Shown here piece by piece: positions 13,381-28,400 of a stretch of 64,000 bases of DNA (its first letter is position 1; each line of letters opens with the position of its first letter). The notes under the pieces were generated by a model. The model ran no database searches, was not told the origin of the DNA, and saw nothing but the letters and a program-made list of their open reading frames with translations. Position numbers and translations under genes: made by a program. This stretch comes from Zonotrichia leucophrys gambelii (taxonomy: Eukaryota; Chordata; Aves; Passeriformes; Passerellidae), in contig NC_088173.1 in the NCBI RefSeq assembly GCF_028769735.1, positions 12,917,038 to 12,981,037 on the forward strand, given 5' to 3'.

Positions 13381-16300
13381 AATGAAAAGTGAATGGGTTT
13401 GTTAATATTATCCCAAAAACAGATAATCATAATTTTGTGCCATTTTACTGTCCAGAGGTACCAGTCGATGAATTGAGAAAATGAAAGAAATTCAGTTTGA
13501 TCTGAAAATAAATGAAAAAGCCTACTAATTTGTGAATGCTATGATGCTTGGTTAGATTAAAAATAAAATTACACAAGTAATTTGAAATATTTTGAAAACG
13601 AAAGCCTTTTCACTTGGTATTTGAAAGAGTTACCTATAAATAACATGAATACAGTTCAATATTTTTGTGGGTCAGTTTTTACCTCAGGCCACAAAAATAA
13701 TCATGTAATTCTGAGATTGGGACACTAGTTTGACTCTTGTGGTGAAGATGCCAGAGGGTTTTTGTTTGCCTGGTTGGCTGGTTTTTTGGCCAAATCAGGT
13801 TTACCAGAGCAAAGAAAAGGCTTTTCTTTTTCCTAGAAAATGGAAATTCAGAGCATGCCATGAAATGGATTAAATGCCAATCTACATAAAAAATAAAAAT
13901 AATATACACATAACAAATCTACCTACTGAGAGAGCAGTACATCTGTAGAGGTCATCATACACAGTTGACATGTGCTAAGAAGAAATAATCTTTGTGAATG
14001 ATGTTACTTTGGAGATAATTCATGCTATTTTGCAGAAGAACAGCAGGTAGTAAAGACAAGTAACCAGTTTGCTGCTCCAGCTCTTCAGGCACGAGCTCTT
14101 TTACTGATTTGCTCCAATAGGGAGTGAATAGTTGTTCAGACTGAGGGATTCACAAGTCATGGTATATTTGGGCTTAAGAATTCCTAGTTTAATATTGGAA
14201 TACATTCATATCTATAGCAAAGAATATAAAGTACAGTGGGAAATGACAACTTATTCCAAACTTCTCTGTACATTTTACTTCCTTTTCTTTTTTTGCCCAG
14301 GCATTACAAGTGCCTATTAAGAATTTGATATACCTTGTTTCTTTTAGTGCTACCCAGGATTTTTAAGAGACACATCATCACTCATCGATTTCTGGAGCAT
14401 GAACATTCACTTGATCAATGTCAAATAATAAAGGTTGCCATAGTTCTGTCTTAGCTGACATGAAAATAACTAATGATTTCATTAACAAAATAGATTAAAA
14501 GCAGTGATAATCAGTGACAGCTCATTCTGTAGTGGCATCTGTATTGATGCATCTCTGGCGCCTGAAACACCAGACAATTTTGTTTTATTAAATGGAGTTA
14601 AAAGAGATTGACATGATCCTGTTTCCTTTAGGCACCTTCCAGGGAGCTCCTTCTAACACTGTTAGTAGAATGTCAAGCCCAATACTATTCTCATAATGAA
14701 ATGTTATTAACACTATGCATTTCAATGGTAGATTACCATGAGGTATCTGAAGGGCTGTTTATTTTAGATTCAATTTTATTTTCTGTTTATAATATTAATA
14801 TAAAACATATCTGGAAGCTTTTCTTTATCTTGAAGCTGATTACAACCTTTGTACCTTCCAAGTATGAAATCACACATTTGCACTTCAGGTGCAGGGCTTT
14901 GGGATGTGACTGAGAGCCACACATATCCTGGGACCCATGTGAAAATGAAATTAATCTGTGAAAATTAATTCAAATGGTGCCTAGACATTTGGAATGTCTA
15001 AGGTTAAGAGCAGCAAATGCACAGGTTATGATCCCAGCAATTCACTGAGATACTCAGATCTCAGTATTCTGTTTCTAATATATTGCAGCCTCCGATCTGA
15101 CCTGCTTCAGCCATCATGAGCATGAGTCAGTGGATTGTCTGGGCACAGGCTAGGAGTTCTACTGTACAACACTGCAATATTAAACAGATTTCTCTTGGCT
15201 GCTCTTCAGAAATAAATGAAAAATTTGAGATGTAATATAACTTGAAAAAAGAGTCAATTTAATAACGATGAGAACTGTTGCCTTATGTTAACTGAGTATC
15301 AGACTAAAAAAAGAGAGCAAGTCATCTTGCAATCAATTTTTAGATAAATTTTGCTATTTTAAAGACTCTGGCATCTGCAATACCTCTTACAAAAGCAAAA
15401 AAAAATATTTATAGAAATCATACACTACATAATACAAAACCAGAATCCAATCCCTAGCAATTTTACTAATTCGGGGTCATCTATTTAGGTATGGATGTTG
15501 ACACACATTATTATAGTGATATCCATTGGACCCAAAACATCTTAAATGGTCCTAAGTTCCTTGATAGAACATTATTTGGCAAGAAAAGTCCAGCACCTGA
15601 TGTTTAATATTCAGTATATCAAAATTATCTAATGTATCTAGCAGATAAATTATGGCTAGTTACAGTTAACTTTGGTAGATAGACTCTCATGAATTTTTAG
15701 CAACGATCAGCTAAATGCAATTTAAAAAATGTGAGTCTTAGAACATTTGCCTTTTAACTGACTGCAAGTAAGTCAAGACACATCCACTTAGTTTTCATAT
15801 GTGCCTGCTGTTATCACTGCAGAAGAGGAAAGGTTAGTAAAGAGGCTACGGGCAACCTACAACAGCTGAGAACATTTTCAAGTTTCTGATCAGAGCTGAA
15901 ACTCAGGAGCAGTCCCAGGTCGGCATCAGAACCACGTAGACTGCAAACTTGATCTTTGACATCAGCAGGAGAAAGCACCCAGCGCACTGTGACTCAGTCT
16001 GAGCTGGCTGAGGCTTCTTGTTGCAGCTGTACAAGGGCCAGGGGCCACTGCCCACCCTGTTCCAGTCTGAGTGGTGGGAAACCATGTGTTTTCAAGACCT
16101 GAGAGTCCCAGGGAACCACTGTGCCAGGAACAGTCATCTAGGGCGACACAGCTGGGAGAGGCTGGGGGCAACTTTCAAACATCTGCTGGGAAACCACAAG
16201 AAAGAAGCAAACTGTGTTAAGAAAATGTATAAAAAACCCCCACGTGGAGCGTATAGCCAGGGGAAAGAAGCTTCATGCTGATGGCCTTCATAGGCTAGAG

Positions 16301-16831
16301 AAGGCTCTGGAATACCCTTGTTTTGCTGAAAGAAAACCTAAGTATGGTTCTGATGCATCTGTATTTTCTCCAAAAATATCAGACAAAATGAGGGTCAGCC
16401 ATTCAGAGCATTAGGATTACAGGATGCAGCCGTGCAGGATATGCACTTCAAGAGATAAGCCTAAAAACAGCCAGACTGGCCAAAAAAAGAATTCACTCTA
16501 CATAAGGTTCTATCTGCCCTTATTAACTAACTTTTTTAGAACACAACTCCCTGTAATTCCATTGAAAGACGTATGCAGATAAGTCTCACTTTCTCTTCTA
16601 GGCAACAGCATAAACAGCTTGTCCAAGGTGACACAGAAAGGATGAACTAAACCCACCTCTTTTAAATCTTATAAAACCATATATCATTTAATGACCTTAA
16701 CAGTTGTGACACCACTCTGCATCTTTCACTGATGCTACAGCTGCTGCTCGCTATTACCTTTTGAAAATTTCCCACTGTTTCCTTCCTCTAGTTGAGTACC
16801 ACTCTGGCGGTAAAACTCATCTAAACGTTTA
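13381..16831. other. Intergenic, nothing recognised
   Basis: AT-rich sequence. A less AT-rich patch at about 15900-16200 has overlapping short frames on both strands but no recognisable domain. Confidence 0.6.
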
Positions 16832-17086
16832 GTAACAGGACAAGGGAGAATAGCTTCAAACTGAGAGTAAGTTTATCTTACATATCAGGAAGAAATTGTT
16901 TACTGTGAGTGTGGGGGGGCACTGAAAGAGGTTGCCCAGGGAGGTTGTGGATGCCCCATGCCCAGAAGTATTCAAGGCCAGGTTGGATGGGCTCTCAGCA
17001 GTCTGGCCTAGTGGAAGGTGTACCTGACCATGGAAGAAGAGTTGGAATGAGATGAGCTTTAAGGTCCCTTCCAACCCAAGCCATTT
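16832..17086 (+). mobile_element. CR1 LINE 3' fragment
   Basis: Clear plus-strand CR1 3' end: AGGAAGAAATTGTTTACTGT, GTGGATGCCCCATGCCCAGA, TTCAAGGCCAGGTTGGATGG and TTTAAGGTCCCTTCCAACCC. It lacks a long (ATTCTATG)n tail. Confidence 0.9.
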
Positions 17087-20000
17087 GACAGGTTGGACCT
17101 ATGTGATTTAATAGGGACTGTTGTCTCATCATATAACTAAAATAAACTTAGTTTCACTTAAGGGTTATATTGGAAATCTCTGATGTATATGAAGGAATTA
17201 TGATCACTTCAAAAGGTGACAGAAGACACAGCTTGAAGGGTATTTAGGACAGGAAACCCCTCAAAATTTGCATTGCTCTAGCTTGTTACCTCTGCTCCTT
17301 GTCAATCACTTTACAATACAGGAAGATATGAGAGTAATTCTGTAATGGGTGCTGCTCCTGGTTTTATGCAGCTACATCATATCACCTGCTTTTCTAAAAA
17401 TGACATATTCAGTCCAGCATCCTGAGTGATGTTCTTTGGTGTGAGGAAGGTTTCTGATTAGTTTAAACTTCAACACATCTCTAAAAGACAGCTGATTTCA
17501 CATCATCTTGTGAAGTCTGCACAGGTAATGGGTGCTCTTCCACAGGACAAGTCATTATTAGCTTTTATAAGCCAGGATGGGCTATAAGATCTTCCAAACA
17601 ATTTGGGCTGAGATTCCTTATCAAAACACGCTTTGCTCACATTTCTGTCAATGGCAATTACTGAAACAAGAGAACTTTTAAGCAAAAGTCACTGAGCAAT
17701 GTGAGCTTTTGAAGTGCTCTGCAAAGGTCAGAAACTAATTTCCCCCTCTTCTCAGGAGTGGATGTACTTGAACTTACTGTAGCACTGGCATGTTCCTGAC
17801 TCCTGATTCTGCCTCCACTAAGGTGAAAATTCCCCCAGCCAACGAAGCTGTAGAGAACTGTACACATCAAGAACACATGGCACGTGAACTGAGGTCAGGG
17901 GAGGAGAATGAGCAAAGACTGAAGTTTGATTGTTGGCATTAATGTATAAATATAGGGCATACAGTAGAAAGCATCTGTGTATCACAAACTGCTTGTCTTT
18001 TATTTCTCTGGCTATTTTGGCCAAGCACAAGAAATCACAGCAACCTCAAACCTAATATAGGGGGAGAAACTGACAACTTTGTATGATGTCTAAGGGACAA
18101 AATATTTATTTGTATGAAACAAAGATTCAACAAACAATGCTAACAATTGAGAGTAATAACACTGAATTAAAATTTGTATTAAAAGTTTTTTCAGATGGGT
18201 ACACATAATCACAGAGTGAATTTAGATGCAGTGAGGGCTTTTAAGTCACATACAGTCTTTTCCTAGTAAAGTAAAAATTGGATGTAGCTACATAAATACT
18301 TTTCACACCTACCCAGATAACAAGTTTCACATATTGTCTCTACCACACATATAACCCCATTCAGCATCAAGAGATGAAAATAGAGTGAAACGAATTAAAT
18401 GAGAACATTGTGTCAAAAGGGGACTGCAGTAATAGTAAGTGATTTCCTTTGGAATTCACACCTACTTGAACGTGTAATTTTACACAGATGGAAATTTGCT
18501 GAAGTTTTATAAAGAACATCTCCATAGCAGTGATCTCATGAGGAACAAAAGAAACACAGTGGGATTTACGTGTACAGAAATTAAATCACTAAAATACTGA
18601 GCAATAAAAATTTGCATAAGCAGAGGGGTAGTACAGATATTTTACCATTCCTTACTCTTTTGCATGCTATTCACAATCTCCTGATCTTTCTCATTTAAAC
18701 AGCCTTACATGGACAGGACATACACAAATGAGAACAAGTGCACTGCAGAAAAGAGGACTTGGTTGTCTTTGTCCTTGGTTCATGAGGTGACATCTCTTTA
18801 TCCTAAAGTTCAGACCTGATTCATTCTGGTCAGCATTTAAGAATGCACTGAGCTTTAAGCACATGCTTGAGTAATACTGAATTTGCCAAATTGAATTTAC
18901 GTGGGCCTAAACAGAGATGATTTCCCAGCTCTAGTCCCAAGTCTCTAAAGTAAGAAACAGCTCACAGAAGTCTGTCCATACCTAAGTCACACACTGCTCA
19001 AACCACAAAGCTCAAGTGCACAGCATTGTAGAAATACAGGTTCCTATTCCATAGGGAGCAATTTATTTTCTTCTTACTATTTTATCACCAGTACCTAAAA
19101 CTGACTGACTTGGTGAAGTTAATCTTCTATGGACTACACCCTTCTTATATAGCTCTCTTTCAAAGTGCTGTTACTGCAGTTTGACTACTAGAAACAAGAA
19201 ACCATAGACAAAACTGCCCAAAACATGGCTTGGCTATTAGGTTTCAATTATTTTTCCATATTGTTATTTTAGAAAGCATTCAGGAAATTTTACCTTTTGA
19301 TTATATACTTAGAAGGAAGAGAGGAAAACAATGAATGCCAAAAGTAACTGCATTTCAAATTTGCAACTCCAACTATGAGATCAATATAGAGGGTATTAAC
19401 ATATAGAAAAAAAAAATCTATTATTTTTGAAATGGTTCCTGAAGGCACAATATTCAGTTCTCGCTGATGCACAAAAAAAATGCATTTCCTTCAGACTTGA
19501 CTCCCTCCACTTACTTAAATGTTTGCTTTAGATTCTTCAAAGCCATGCATGTTCACTTATGTTGCTATGCTACCAGTGTAATACCTACAGTTACCAAGGC
19601 AACAGGTAATAGCCCTGTGTGCATGTGTAACATGTCAATAATGTCAACACTCTGAGCATCGTGTTAATATATAATCTATCAATTTACCTGGAAAAATTCT
19701 AGTTTTAGACTATTATTCAGTTTTTCCAGTGTCAAATACTTTATGTTCAGATGTTTTGGTAATCCCTTGATAATGAAATATTTAATTCTACAACTTTGCC
19801 ATTGCAAGTTGTCTGTGCCATTTTTGGGCTATAACTAGATATGTTTCAGTAAGTTCTGTTCTCAGTACTAGAAAACCAAGATATCATTTCACAGTGCAAA
19901 GTATTCATGCAAGTGCTGAGTGAGGAGCAGTTTGTGTATTAATTATTTATGGCATCCCTTGAAGGATTCTTAATTGCTGTAATCCACATTTTGGAGAGAA

Positions 20001-23000
20001 GAAAGCAAATTATTAGCTTCACTATTATCTCTTTGACCCATTACAGTGCTCTGAACAAACCTCTGCTAAAAGAAATTTCAAAGAGACATGCAGGTGCCCA
20101 CCAAAGTTGTTTGGTCAGTCCCCTCCTCATCTAGTCAGGGAAGAGAAAACATAACAAAACATTCATGGGTCGGTATAAGGGCAGGGAGGGATTACACACT
20201 GATTTATGGGCATGAGAAAAACAGACTTCATTACCAATCAAATCAGAGTAGAATAATGATAAACAAACCCAAATCCTAACTACTCTTTCCCCTACTTCTT
20301 CCTTCTTCCCAGGCCAAACATCCTACCCCTCTCTGTCAGTGGCACAGGGGTTAGGGAAATTACTGCAGTTCCCTTTCGACATAATCTTGTCATCTTGATC
20401 ATCTAGTGCAACCTCCCTAAACACTTTTTTCCAGGTATACAAAAACATGTCATATACTGCAACAACCAGGTCTTGTACAATTTTGGCTTGCACTCCTGGA
20501 AATAAACTGCTCAAAATAATAGCAAAGTTCTGAGCCTTGAACAAGTAGAAATATGGGAGTGACACAACACCATGAACATGTGGATCTATACATGCACCCT
20601 TATCTCCTGTGGAATAATGAATTTCTTTTCCGCAGTTAAGAAAGAAAGGTCAACTGTCAACTTGGTACAGCTACAAAATGACTGCCTGAGTCTCCAGGGA
20701 GATTTAGCAAATATGGGACAATCAGGAATGAGAGAACAGTGTGAAAACACCTTCCTTCTCAAGGCAAACACATGAGGAGAGGCTTCTGAAGGCTCACCAG
20801 TTTGGCAGGCTCTCACTACATGAAGTTTTAAGGTAATGACTAGGGAATTATTGGCATATCTTTTCAGAACTGCAGAATGAAATGAGAATGGAAAAAGAAT
20901 TTGATGACAATATGGAAAAATCAAACCAATAAATGTTCTAAACCAGATGTTCATTCATTTGCAGAAGGGGCACATTTCCCACTCCTCTAATGAAAGCCTA
21001 TTTCTTACAAGTCTCCTTAGTAATATTTTTGAAAAGAGGAAAGGTATCTGACTTAATCATAAGCATCTCCAAGAAGTGACTTTTATTTGTCACTGCAGAT
21101 TTGGGTTATTTACACATTTCATTACATACTGAAAATAAAGAATACACTACCAGGACGCAATTGTGGTGGAAATGGCTGTTGGGAAAAACAGAAATTTCAG
21201 GGAGAATGAAAAATACTCAGGATATCTCTCAATGATGAACTGTGTGTTCAATTCTTAATTATACTGAAATATGTCTGAAAACTCATCTCTCACTTGTATC
21301 TATAAATTTCAGGATTGCCTTCAAAAAAATTTGCCCAAGCTCCAAAATATTCCCTTTGACAAAGGCCACAAATAAATCACCATCTAAGAATTTGGTTCTT
21401 GATCCATCTGCTCCAGGAACATGGTTTGAAGACAGCTGCAAATTCTGCTCATAGATGATCTATGCCCTTTTATTCTTGAGGCTGCTTTTCACATACCTGA
21501 GAAATATACAGATGTCTAAAGGATGGCAAAAGTAGCAGATCAACAGAAAAAGGCTGTTACCAGCTCTGACAGAAATTACTCAAAATTTTGAAGATTTGAG
21601 ACTCTGTCTGGCAGAAGTGTAAGTGAATAATGTTTCACTCATTAACACTACATTCATCAAGTAATTTAAATGCCACAGGTGTGCTCAGTGCTTTCCAAAG
21701 CATACATGAGAAACCAGTTAAGTCTCCACAGAAACAAGCAAGCATTAGACTACGCAATTTTACACTCCAGATCAATTTTTGGATGCTGTATATAAATAGA
21801 AGGAAAAGAAGTTCTTTAAAATTGTGAAGTTAAATGATTATTATAATCAACATATCCATTGGATGTGACATTAACAAGAAGAATATCTTAGTTTGTTTAT
21901 AATTCAAATAAATCCAGCAATGCTTTAAATTAACCAGGTGGCAATCTTCAAGCTGTGCTGCAGACACCATAGAATTCACAACAAAAACAAGGATGCGTTT
22001 TAGATACAATTCCCCAGCTTTGGATCCCATTTCAGTTCAGCAAGCAAAGAACAATTTCAGAATGAATTAGCAGTGCCTGCACGCATTCTTTAGTTAAAAA
22101 AGGAAATTACCAAGAGGACAGAGTTTTAACAGCTTTATACAGGTTGACAGTCACCACTGAATTTCTGGAGCAAATTGCTACAATTTCCATTTAGTTTTGT
22201 TGATGTGCTATTCCATGGCCTTCTGGCTTGTACAGACTTTCTCTGCTAAAATGATAGAGGTGTTTAACCACAGGTAGTGAGCCCCAAAATGCTCTACCTA
22301 ATGGAAGAGATCTTTAGCTTTTGATCAGTGAGTGTACACCGATACAACTTAAGTAATTAAGTTAAAAATCCAACTAAATTATGCTATTAACTAGGTGGAA
22401 ATATCTTAAATCTTCCACAGTTTAATTAATTTTAAAGTAACTGAATTTAAATACACATAACCAAGAAGCCCGTTTTTGCATTAACAAAAGTGCATCAAGT
22501 TTTAAATTCCATTTGTCTTACTCCCCCGCCTTTAAACTCCTCTTGCAGTTTCAGAAACTCCTCTTGAAATAATAGATGTGCTTCTAGCTCTAAGGTAATA
22601 TTTTCCTATTCTTTATACCAAGGCATAAAATTTGAAAATATTTTTATTTCAATTTACCTAGAAGCTGCCCTGTTAGATTTTTTTCCAAAAGCCATGATGT
22701 TCTTCACAATACAGAGGACATAAGCAGGAGCAATAAACATCTGTTAAGTAGTCAAACACAAAGTCACACTGATAGCAGTATTTTGCACTAATATATTAAA
22801 CAGCATCAAGACATTTGGCCACAATTGCCCACATTATTTAATTGATAACATACTCTTTGTAATAATTTTGGCCCATGAAAATACTTGGGCGCGGTTCCAG
22901 GAAAAGCAGATTCGGTGGTTCTTACCAACATCCAATTTGGACATGGCTATCCTGCTTTGAAGCAGAAAGAAAACATAGTGCTAATTACCTGCAGGCCTCA

Positions 23001-24162
23001 GGAACAGTCTCTCCACAAAATTAGTTACTAAACTTACATGCCTTAATATAAAAATCCAGTCTTCCCTACAGCACAAGTCCCAGGGGACTGAGACTCTCTC
23101 TCAGGAGACAATAAGAGAAGCAAAAGATGCAAATCTCTCATCCTATAGCAGCCACAAATTCACAAAATAAAACCCTAAAGAAACAGAAAACCAAATCCCT
23201 ATCACCTAATGACTGGAAAGTCAACTTAGGGTGCTCTTTGTGTCCTGGAACAGCAGCCAGGAGATTCTGCAGCCCTGGGAGGTAAAAAAAGACCAATGAG
23301 TACAAAGGGACACCTGGTCTTGGGCAGGATCTCTGATCCCCCTCAAACCTCCTCTTAGAAAAATAAGCAAATCCCTACAGATTATTCAACTAAAGGAGGT
23401 TTTCCTTTACACCAAAAAGAATACCAAAAAGCCATTTGGAAAAGAAATGCGAATCTGACCCAGAATTCCAGTTTTCAGGGCATTTGACTGAGAGAAAGCA
23501 ATTCCAAACTTTAGGCTCTGCTGCCTGGACAGCTGATCAGTTACCTTCAAGCTCTTCACTGATGCCAAACACAGGAGCAGTCCCTGTCCCAGGCAATTTT
23601 CTGCCATGCTTCCCACCAGGAATTCCCCTGACTTCTTCAATCTGAAGGTCTCAGGCACACAGGCTACTTTCTTCCTCCTGGTTTTTTGATCACAAACATT
23701 CAAAACACCATTTCAGGAAAGCGAGACACAAGACATCACTCCTGTCAAGCAAAGAAGGAATTAGGCATGAGGCTATTGTCTCCAAGAGCACCAACACACC
23801 AGCCCACCTTGGTGCCAGTTTCTAAGAGCACAAAGCCAAGCCTCACAAGAGTACTCCAGGCTGCACACACAGCCTTTCCATCTCTGCCCTGACAGCCTAA
23901 GGGGGGGAAGAGAGGCATAGGAGAGGCACAGCTGAGCAAAGTGCTGCAGCTGTGTATCTGCCTCATGGGGCTGCCCAGCTCCAGGAGATGGCTCCCAAGT
24001 GGCTCCATGAGCAAAATCCAGACTCATTTCAAACTCATCCCTTCCATGCCCTCCTTCACTCTTCTGCTCTTCAGGGATTTGCAAGCTGTTTACATGATCA
24101 ATCCACTGCACGGCTTTTGTTTGCCTTTGGGAACAGTGTAACTGTCTTGCCTTGCACCCCTC
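17087..24162. other. Intergenic, one decayed LTR
   Basis: Only the LTR fragment near 20083-20365 was recognised. The 131-codon minus-strand frame ending near 23773 and other short frames have no domain features. Confidence 0.6.
20083..20365 (-). mobile_element. Degraded ERV LTR fragment
   Basis: It contains CAGGTGCCCACCAAAGTTG, a GGGTCGGTATAAGGGCAGGG segment, ACCAATCAAATCAGAGTA and CAGTGGCACAGGGGTTAGGG. These resemble the avian LTR type also seen at 55904-56400. Both ends are missing. Strand is assigned by analogy with that copy. Confidence 0.55.
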
Positions 24163-25476
24163 TGTCATGGTTTGAGCCTGGCACAGAGCCAGTGCCCCCC
24201 ATGAAAATTCCTCACCCTGGTGTCTGCTGTGAGATGTGACCAGGAATAAGCAAAACAGGCTCCAACTTAAAACATAAAGAACACTTTATTACCTAAACTA
24301 CAGGAAAATAGGGAAAGAATATAAGGAAAAGAAAAAAAAAATTGAAAACCTTACAAAAACCACTTTTCCTCCTCCCCACTACCTGACTTTCCCAATCCAA
24401 TACATTCTCTCAAAAACACCAACTGCCCAGCCCGGCACGACACTTTAGTATACTCAAACTGCAGTTCATGAAGAGGAAAGGAGTCCTTCTTGTTCCATAG
24501 GCTTCTCCTGGAAACACACTGAAACCTCGGATGCTTCCTTGTCACTTCGGCACCGCCCGGAAAAAAAAAGTCCTTTTGCCGCTTGTGACATGTTCCTTCC
24601 ATGCCCAGTGCTCTCACCACTGAGACATGGCCAGAGCTGCTTTTAGGGTTGTCTTTCAAGGATGCCTTGTCTCACTCCAAAAAGGCACAGTCTCTGCTTT
24701 TGGGACATCTGTCCCCCCCATATTTTTCCAACCCCCTGGGGCTGGGGGGTCCTCACGAATGAACCCTCCTGGTTTTGAGGCACTGCCTCCCCCTAAATGC
24801 AGTCTGTGTCACAGGAACAACTGAGTCCATGGCTACAAGAAAAAGTCCAGCCAAAAGGCCACTCCAAATCATCTCCCCCCATCCAATCATCTCCACATTC
24901 TTCGGGCCAAAGTCCTTGTCTCATCTCATCTCTCATCTCCCTTCTTATTCAGCTTCGAGGAGGATTAGCATTTTTGCAAGGCCCCAATCATGCAAGAAAG
25001 GGTTAAAAAGTTTTCAGTCTCTGCTGTCGGTCCCGGAGCGACTCCCACGCACGCTGCCCACACGCTGCCGCTCCGGCCGGGCAGTCTTCCTCCCCCTTCT
25101 CCTTCTGGCTGGCTGCTCTCCTGGGGGGGCTGGCTGCCCGAGGGCTGACTCTCTGGGACCTTCCACCCTTCCATCCTCGAAGCCCCCCAAAGCCCCCTCA
25201 ACCCCATCTCTGTCCCGGCCCCGGGCCTACCGCATGGCCGGCCCCTCCCCCGCCCAGCAGCAGCGGGCTGGGCGGGGAAGAGATCTGACCTCTTCGCCCG
25301 ACGATGTCCCAAAGAGAGAGTTCCAAGGGCAGTGCCTTGCTTTTAACCCCTGTGTATTCTCGGAGGTGTGTCCAAACCCCACTGGCCACACCGGACGCCA
25401 GTCTCAAACCCAAAACCTTCATTGGTTTGACCACAGCTTCCCAGAATTCCCACTCCTTCCTGGTCAAACCACGACA
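24163..25476 (-). mobile_element. Solo LTR (about 1.3 kb) of an endogenous retrovirus
   Basis: The element has TG...CA ends with inverted termini (TGTCATGGTTTGA and TCAAACCACGACA). It is flanked by the 5-bp duplication CCCTC at 24158-24162 and 25477-25481. On the minus strand an AATAAA (24290-24285) lies near the 3' end, giving the orientation. The U3 half is unusually GC-rich for this window. A 251-codon plus-strand frame inside it is antisense and has no retroviral similarity. A second copy lies at 41611-42940. Confidence 0.85.
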
Positions 25477-28400
25477 CCCTCTCAGTACATCTCTGTTCTT
25501 CATCCCTCGCTTTGTCTCCCAATGCTGTAGGAAATCAGAGTGCTCCCGTGGGGGAGTGGGGTAGGATGGGATGACAGGTGCCCTGGAGCACAGACACTTT
25601 GGGTTGGACTACCTAGGGTGGTGAAACAGGGACAAAAGCCCTTTGGTGCAGTGAGGACACAATCTGTGCCTTCAAATCCCTAAAACTCTGCTGCCTGGGT
25701 GTCCCTCCTCCATTTCATGGTCTTGCTTAGGGACAGCATCAGCAGTAAGTAGTATCTGACCTTCCTGGCAGTGCAAATGACAGAGAGAGCAGCTGAAACA
25801 ACTCCATATTTTCACCTCTTGAATTGTCTGTTGAGGTAGTGACAAAAGCTCCCTAGAGGAGAAAGAAAAACCACATTTTCAAGGTCAGTGACAAAGTTCC
25901 AGAATATTATATTGTGAAAAAAAAAGTGAAAAAGAAAGATGTAGCCTCTGCGTCAACAAGAACAAAACTCTTTATTGAAATTTATAACAAGGGGGTTAAT
26001 AAGCTGTACAAAATGCTAAGTACTTTTTAGTTGAATGCACCATTTGAAAGTTTCAGGGTGAAATAGCATCCTGGAATATATTCCTGAAAAATTCCCCAAA
26101 GCAAGGAGAAAAAACCTTTCTGCTTAGTTACTTGTTGCACAGCCTGAACTACTGCAACCAGCATGTCTCCTTAAGCATTGCCCAAGAAGCAGGCAAGCAC
26201 TGCACAAGTCTGTGTGCCAGTCATTGTAGTTCTATGTGGCACCTGGGCTCAACCTCATTTTGAATCTAGAGATCCAGAGAAAAAAATTGCAGTAAGTCAC
26301 TTCCACAGTGGTATAGATAAGCTTTGATTAGTTTGTCCGTAGGCAACCAGCACAAATAGCACAATACAAGCATGACAGTGGCAAACCAGACAAATTATGT
26401 GTGTTTAATCATGATGCACAAACTTTCATTTTTGTAGAGCATTTTTAAATACCTTATGATGCTTAAGAGTACAGAATTTTTTTCTTAGCGACTTTTTATT
26501 GTAGTTCAAAAATACAAGAATAATCAGAGACAAAACAAGCATTCAGGGATATTTGAGAACTGTTCCCACCGTCTGAGCCAGAGCTATGTAATTTGCTTTT
26601 CAAGGTACTCTGATCAGATTTCTGAGTTTCATTCATATGAAACAATAACAGCAAACCAAATACTGTAACTATTTTCTTGGCTGAAAGGGGCTTAAGGTTG
26701 CATTGGAGGTTGTAAGAAACACAACGAAGAAGAGAAAGAAAATAGTTTGTGTTTTAAGACAAACCAGGAATGGTCACAGAGCAATAAATGGCACAAAAAG
26801 CAATATGTCAAAAAGGGGACTGAAAAAGAAATGCCAAGAGAACCACACTTACACTAAATGTCCCCTTAGCACAAAGATAAAAAGCAAAGGCTGAACTTGA
26901 CAAGGCTGAAAATAAGTTTGACAGCCTTAGACAAGAAATGTAAGATGACCTTGGCTACACTGACTTGAGTAAGCAGATGTAGACAGATGGCCAAAAGAAA
27001 AAATATCTGAGTACTTTCAAGTACAAAATATATTCCTGGGACTGTAGAGACAATCTTGCTGTTTATAAATAAGGTCTGAAGAGTCAAACTAGATGTCACA
27101 ATGTAAAAAATGCCAAACATGCTCTTCAGAAACAATCAAAAATATCACAGTGTAAACACAAAAATATCTGACTCTGGGTAGAAGATATCCAATCATAATA
27201 ACAGCAATCCAGATGAAACAAAAAGAAATAGAGCACTTGTTCCTTGCCCTTCCTTGGTACAATTAAAGAGGATATACTTGGATGACAATAGAAATTTTTT
27301 CTTATATTTCTTTCTGCAGTTGAATTAATGTAGAAAAATCACTTAATAGCAATGAAAGTCATCATATATTAAATTTTAGAAAAAGAAATTGATTCAAAAT
27401 AAAGTAGAATAATTGCTAGCAATTTAGATTGAAGGGGAAGGGTTGTGACTCTTGGATCTCTGTTCTAGGTGTCCTCAGCTACAAGGTACATGAACTGTTT
27501 GGCCAAATCTCTCCATAAAATTTTCTTAGCTTGGCACTGATCTCACCCGATGGTTGTCTTAAGCAGCGCCGTAAGCCGTGTTCTCTTTGGAATCTGCAGG
27601 TGCACTCAAGTGTTCCTTCTGTGTGCGTTTCCTTGCCATGCCAGTGACACGCTCACACCAAGTCTGTCTGGGTTTCAAAGACCCTCAGTGGCAGAGCCTT
27701 TCACGTACCCCAGGTTTTCTGCAGATAGTTAGATCAGCTGCAAGGCAGATGGAGCTACAAACGTTGTCCCACTGCCCACAGGTGCACAGCCTTCAAGATA
27801 AATTTGAAATCATGGTTTCTATTTTTCTCCTGTCTATCAAGAACTGCAGAGGGCTTTTTGTGCTGGAGAAATATTTCACTTATGGGTTTCATTTATTAAT
27901 TAGAAATCTGCAAATATGAGAGGATAAATTTTGATATTTTGGTTTGCAGAACTTCCCTCTACAGTAGTGAGCCCTCACAATTAATCATTCATTATACTCT
28001 GCTCATTCAGAGTCTGTGGATGATGTGCCATTATAGTTAAGGTTTTTTTCCTCAAGAGTGACTTGCATTGCTAAAAATATGCAGGAGGGAAACAAAACTA
28101 ATTGATATTTCATCTAGCATGTTGTGCTTGTTCTTCTGGAAAAAAAAAATACTTAGGAGTTGCATAGTGTGCAAGTATCTTAAACTTAATAAAAGCCCAA
28201 GAGCATCTCAGAAATAATTTTGCTTTTTCTTTCTTAAAAGCACCAGAGAATTTGTTTCAGGTTGCCCCAAAAAACATCAAACTACTTTTCAGCAGAAGAT
28301 CATAACTGACTTTTAGACTAACTTGTTCCTTAGATTTACTTGCAATCCAACTTTGCACCATTCTTACATATTAAATACATCATCAGTCCACTGTTTTATT

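Noticed and set aside
24775..25530. 251-codon plus-strand frame as a gene
   Set aside because: It lies almost entirely in an ERV LTR, antisense to it, with low-complexity Pro/Ser-rich content and no domain.
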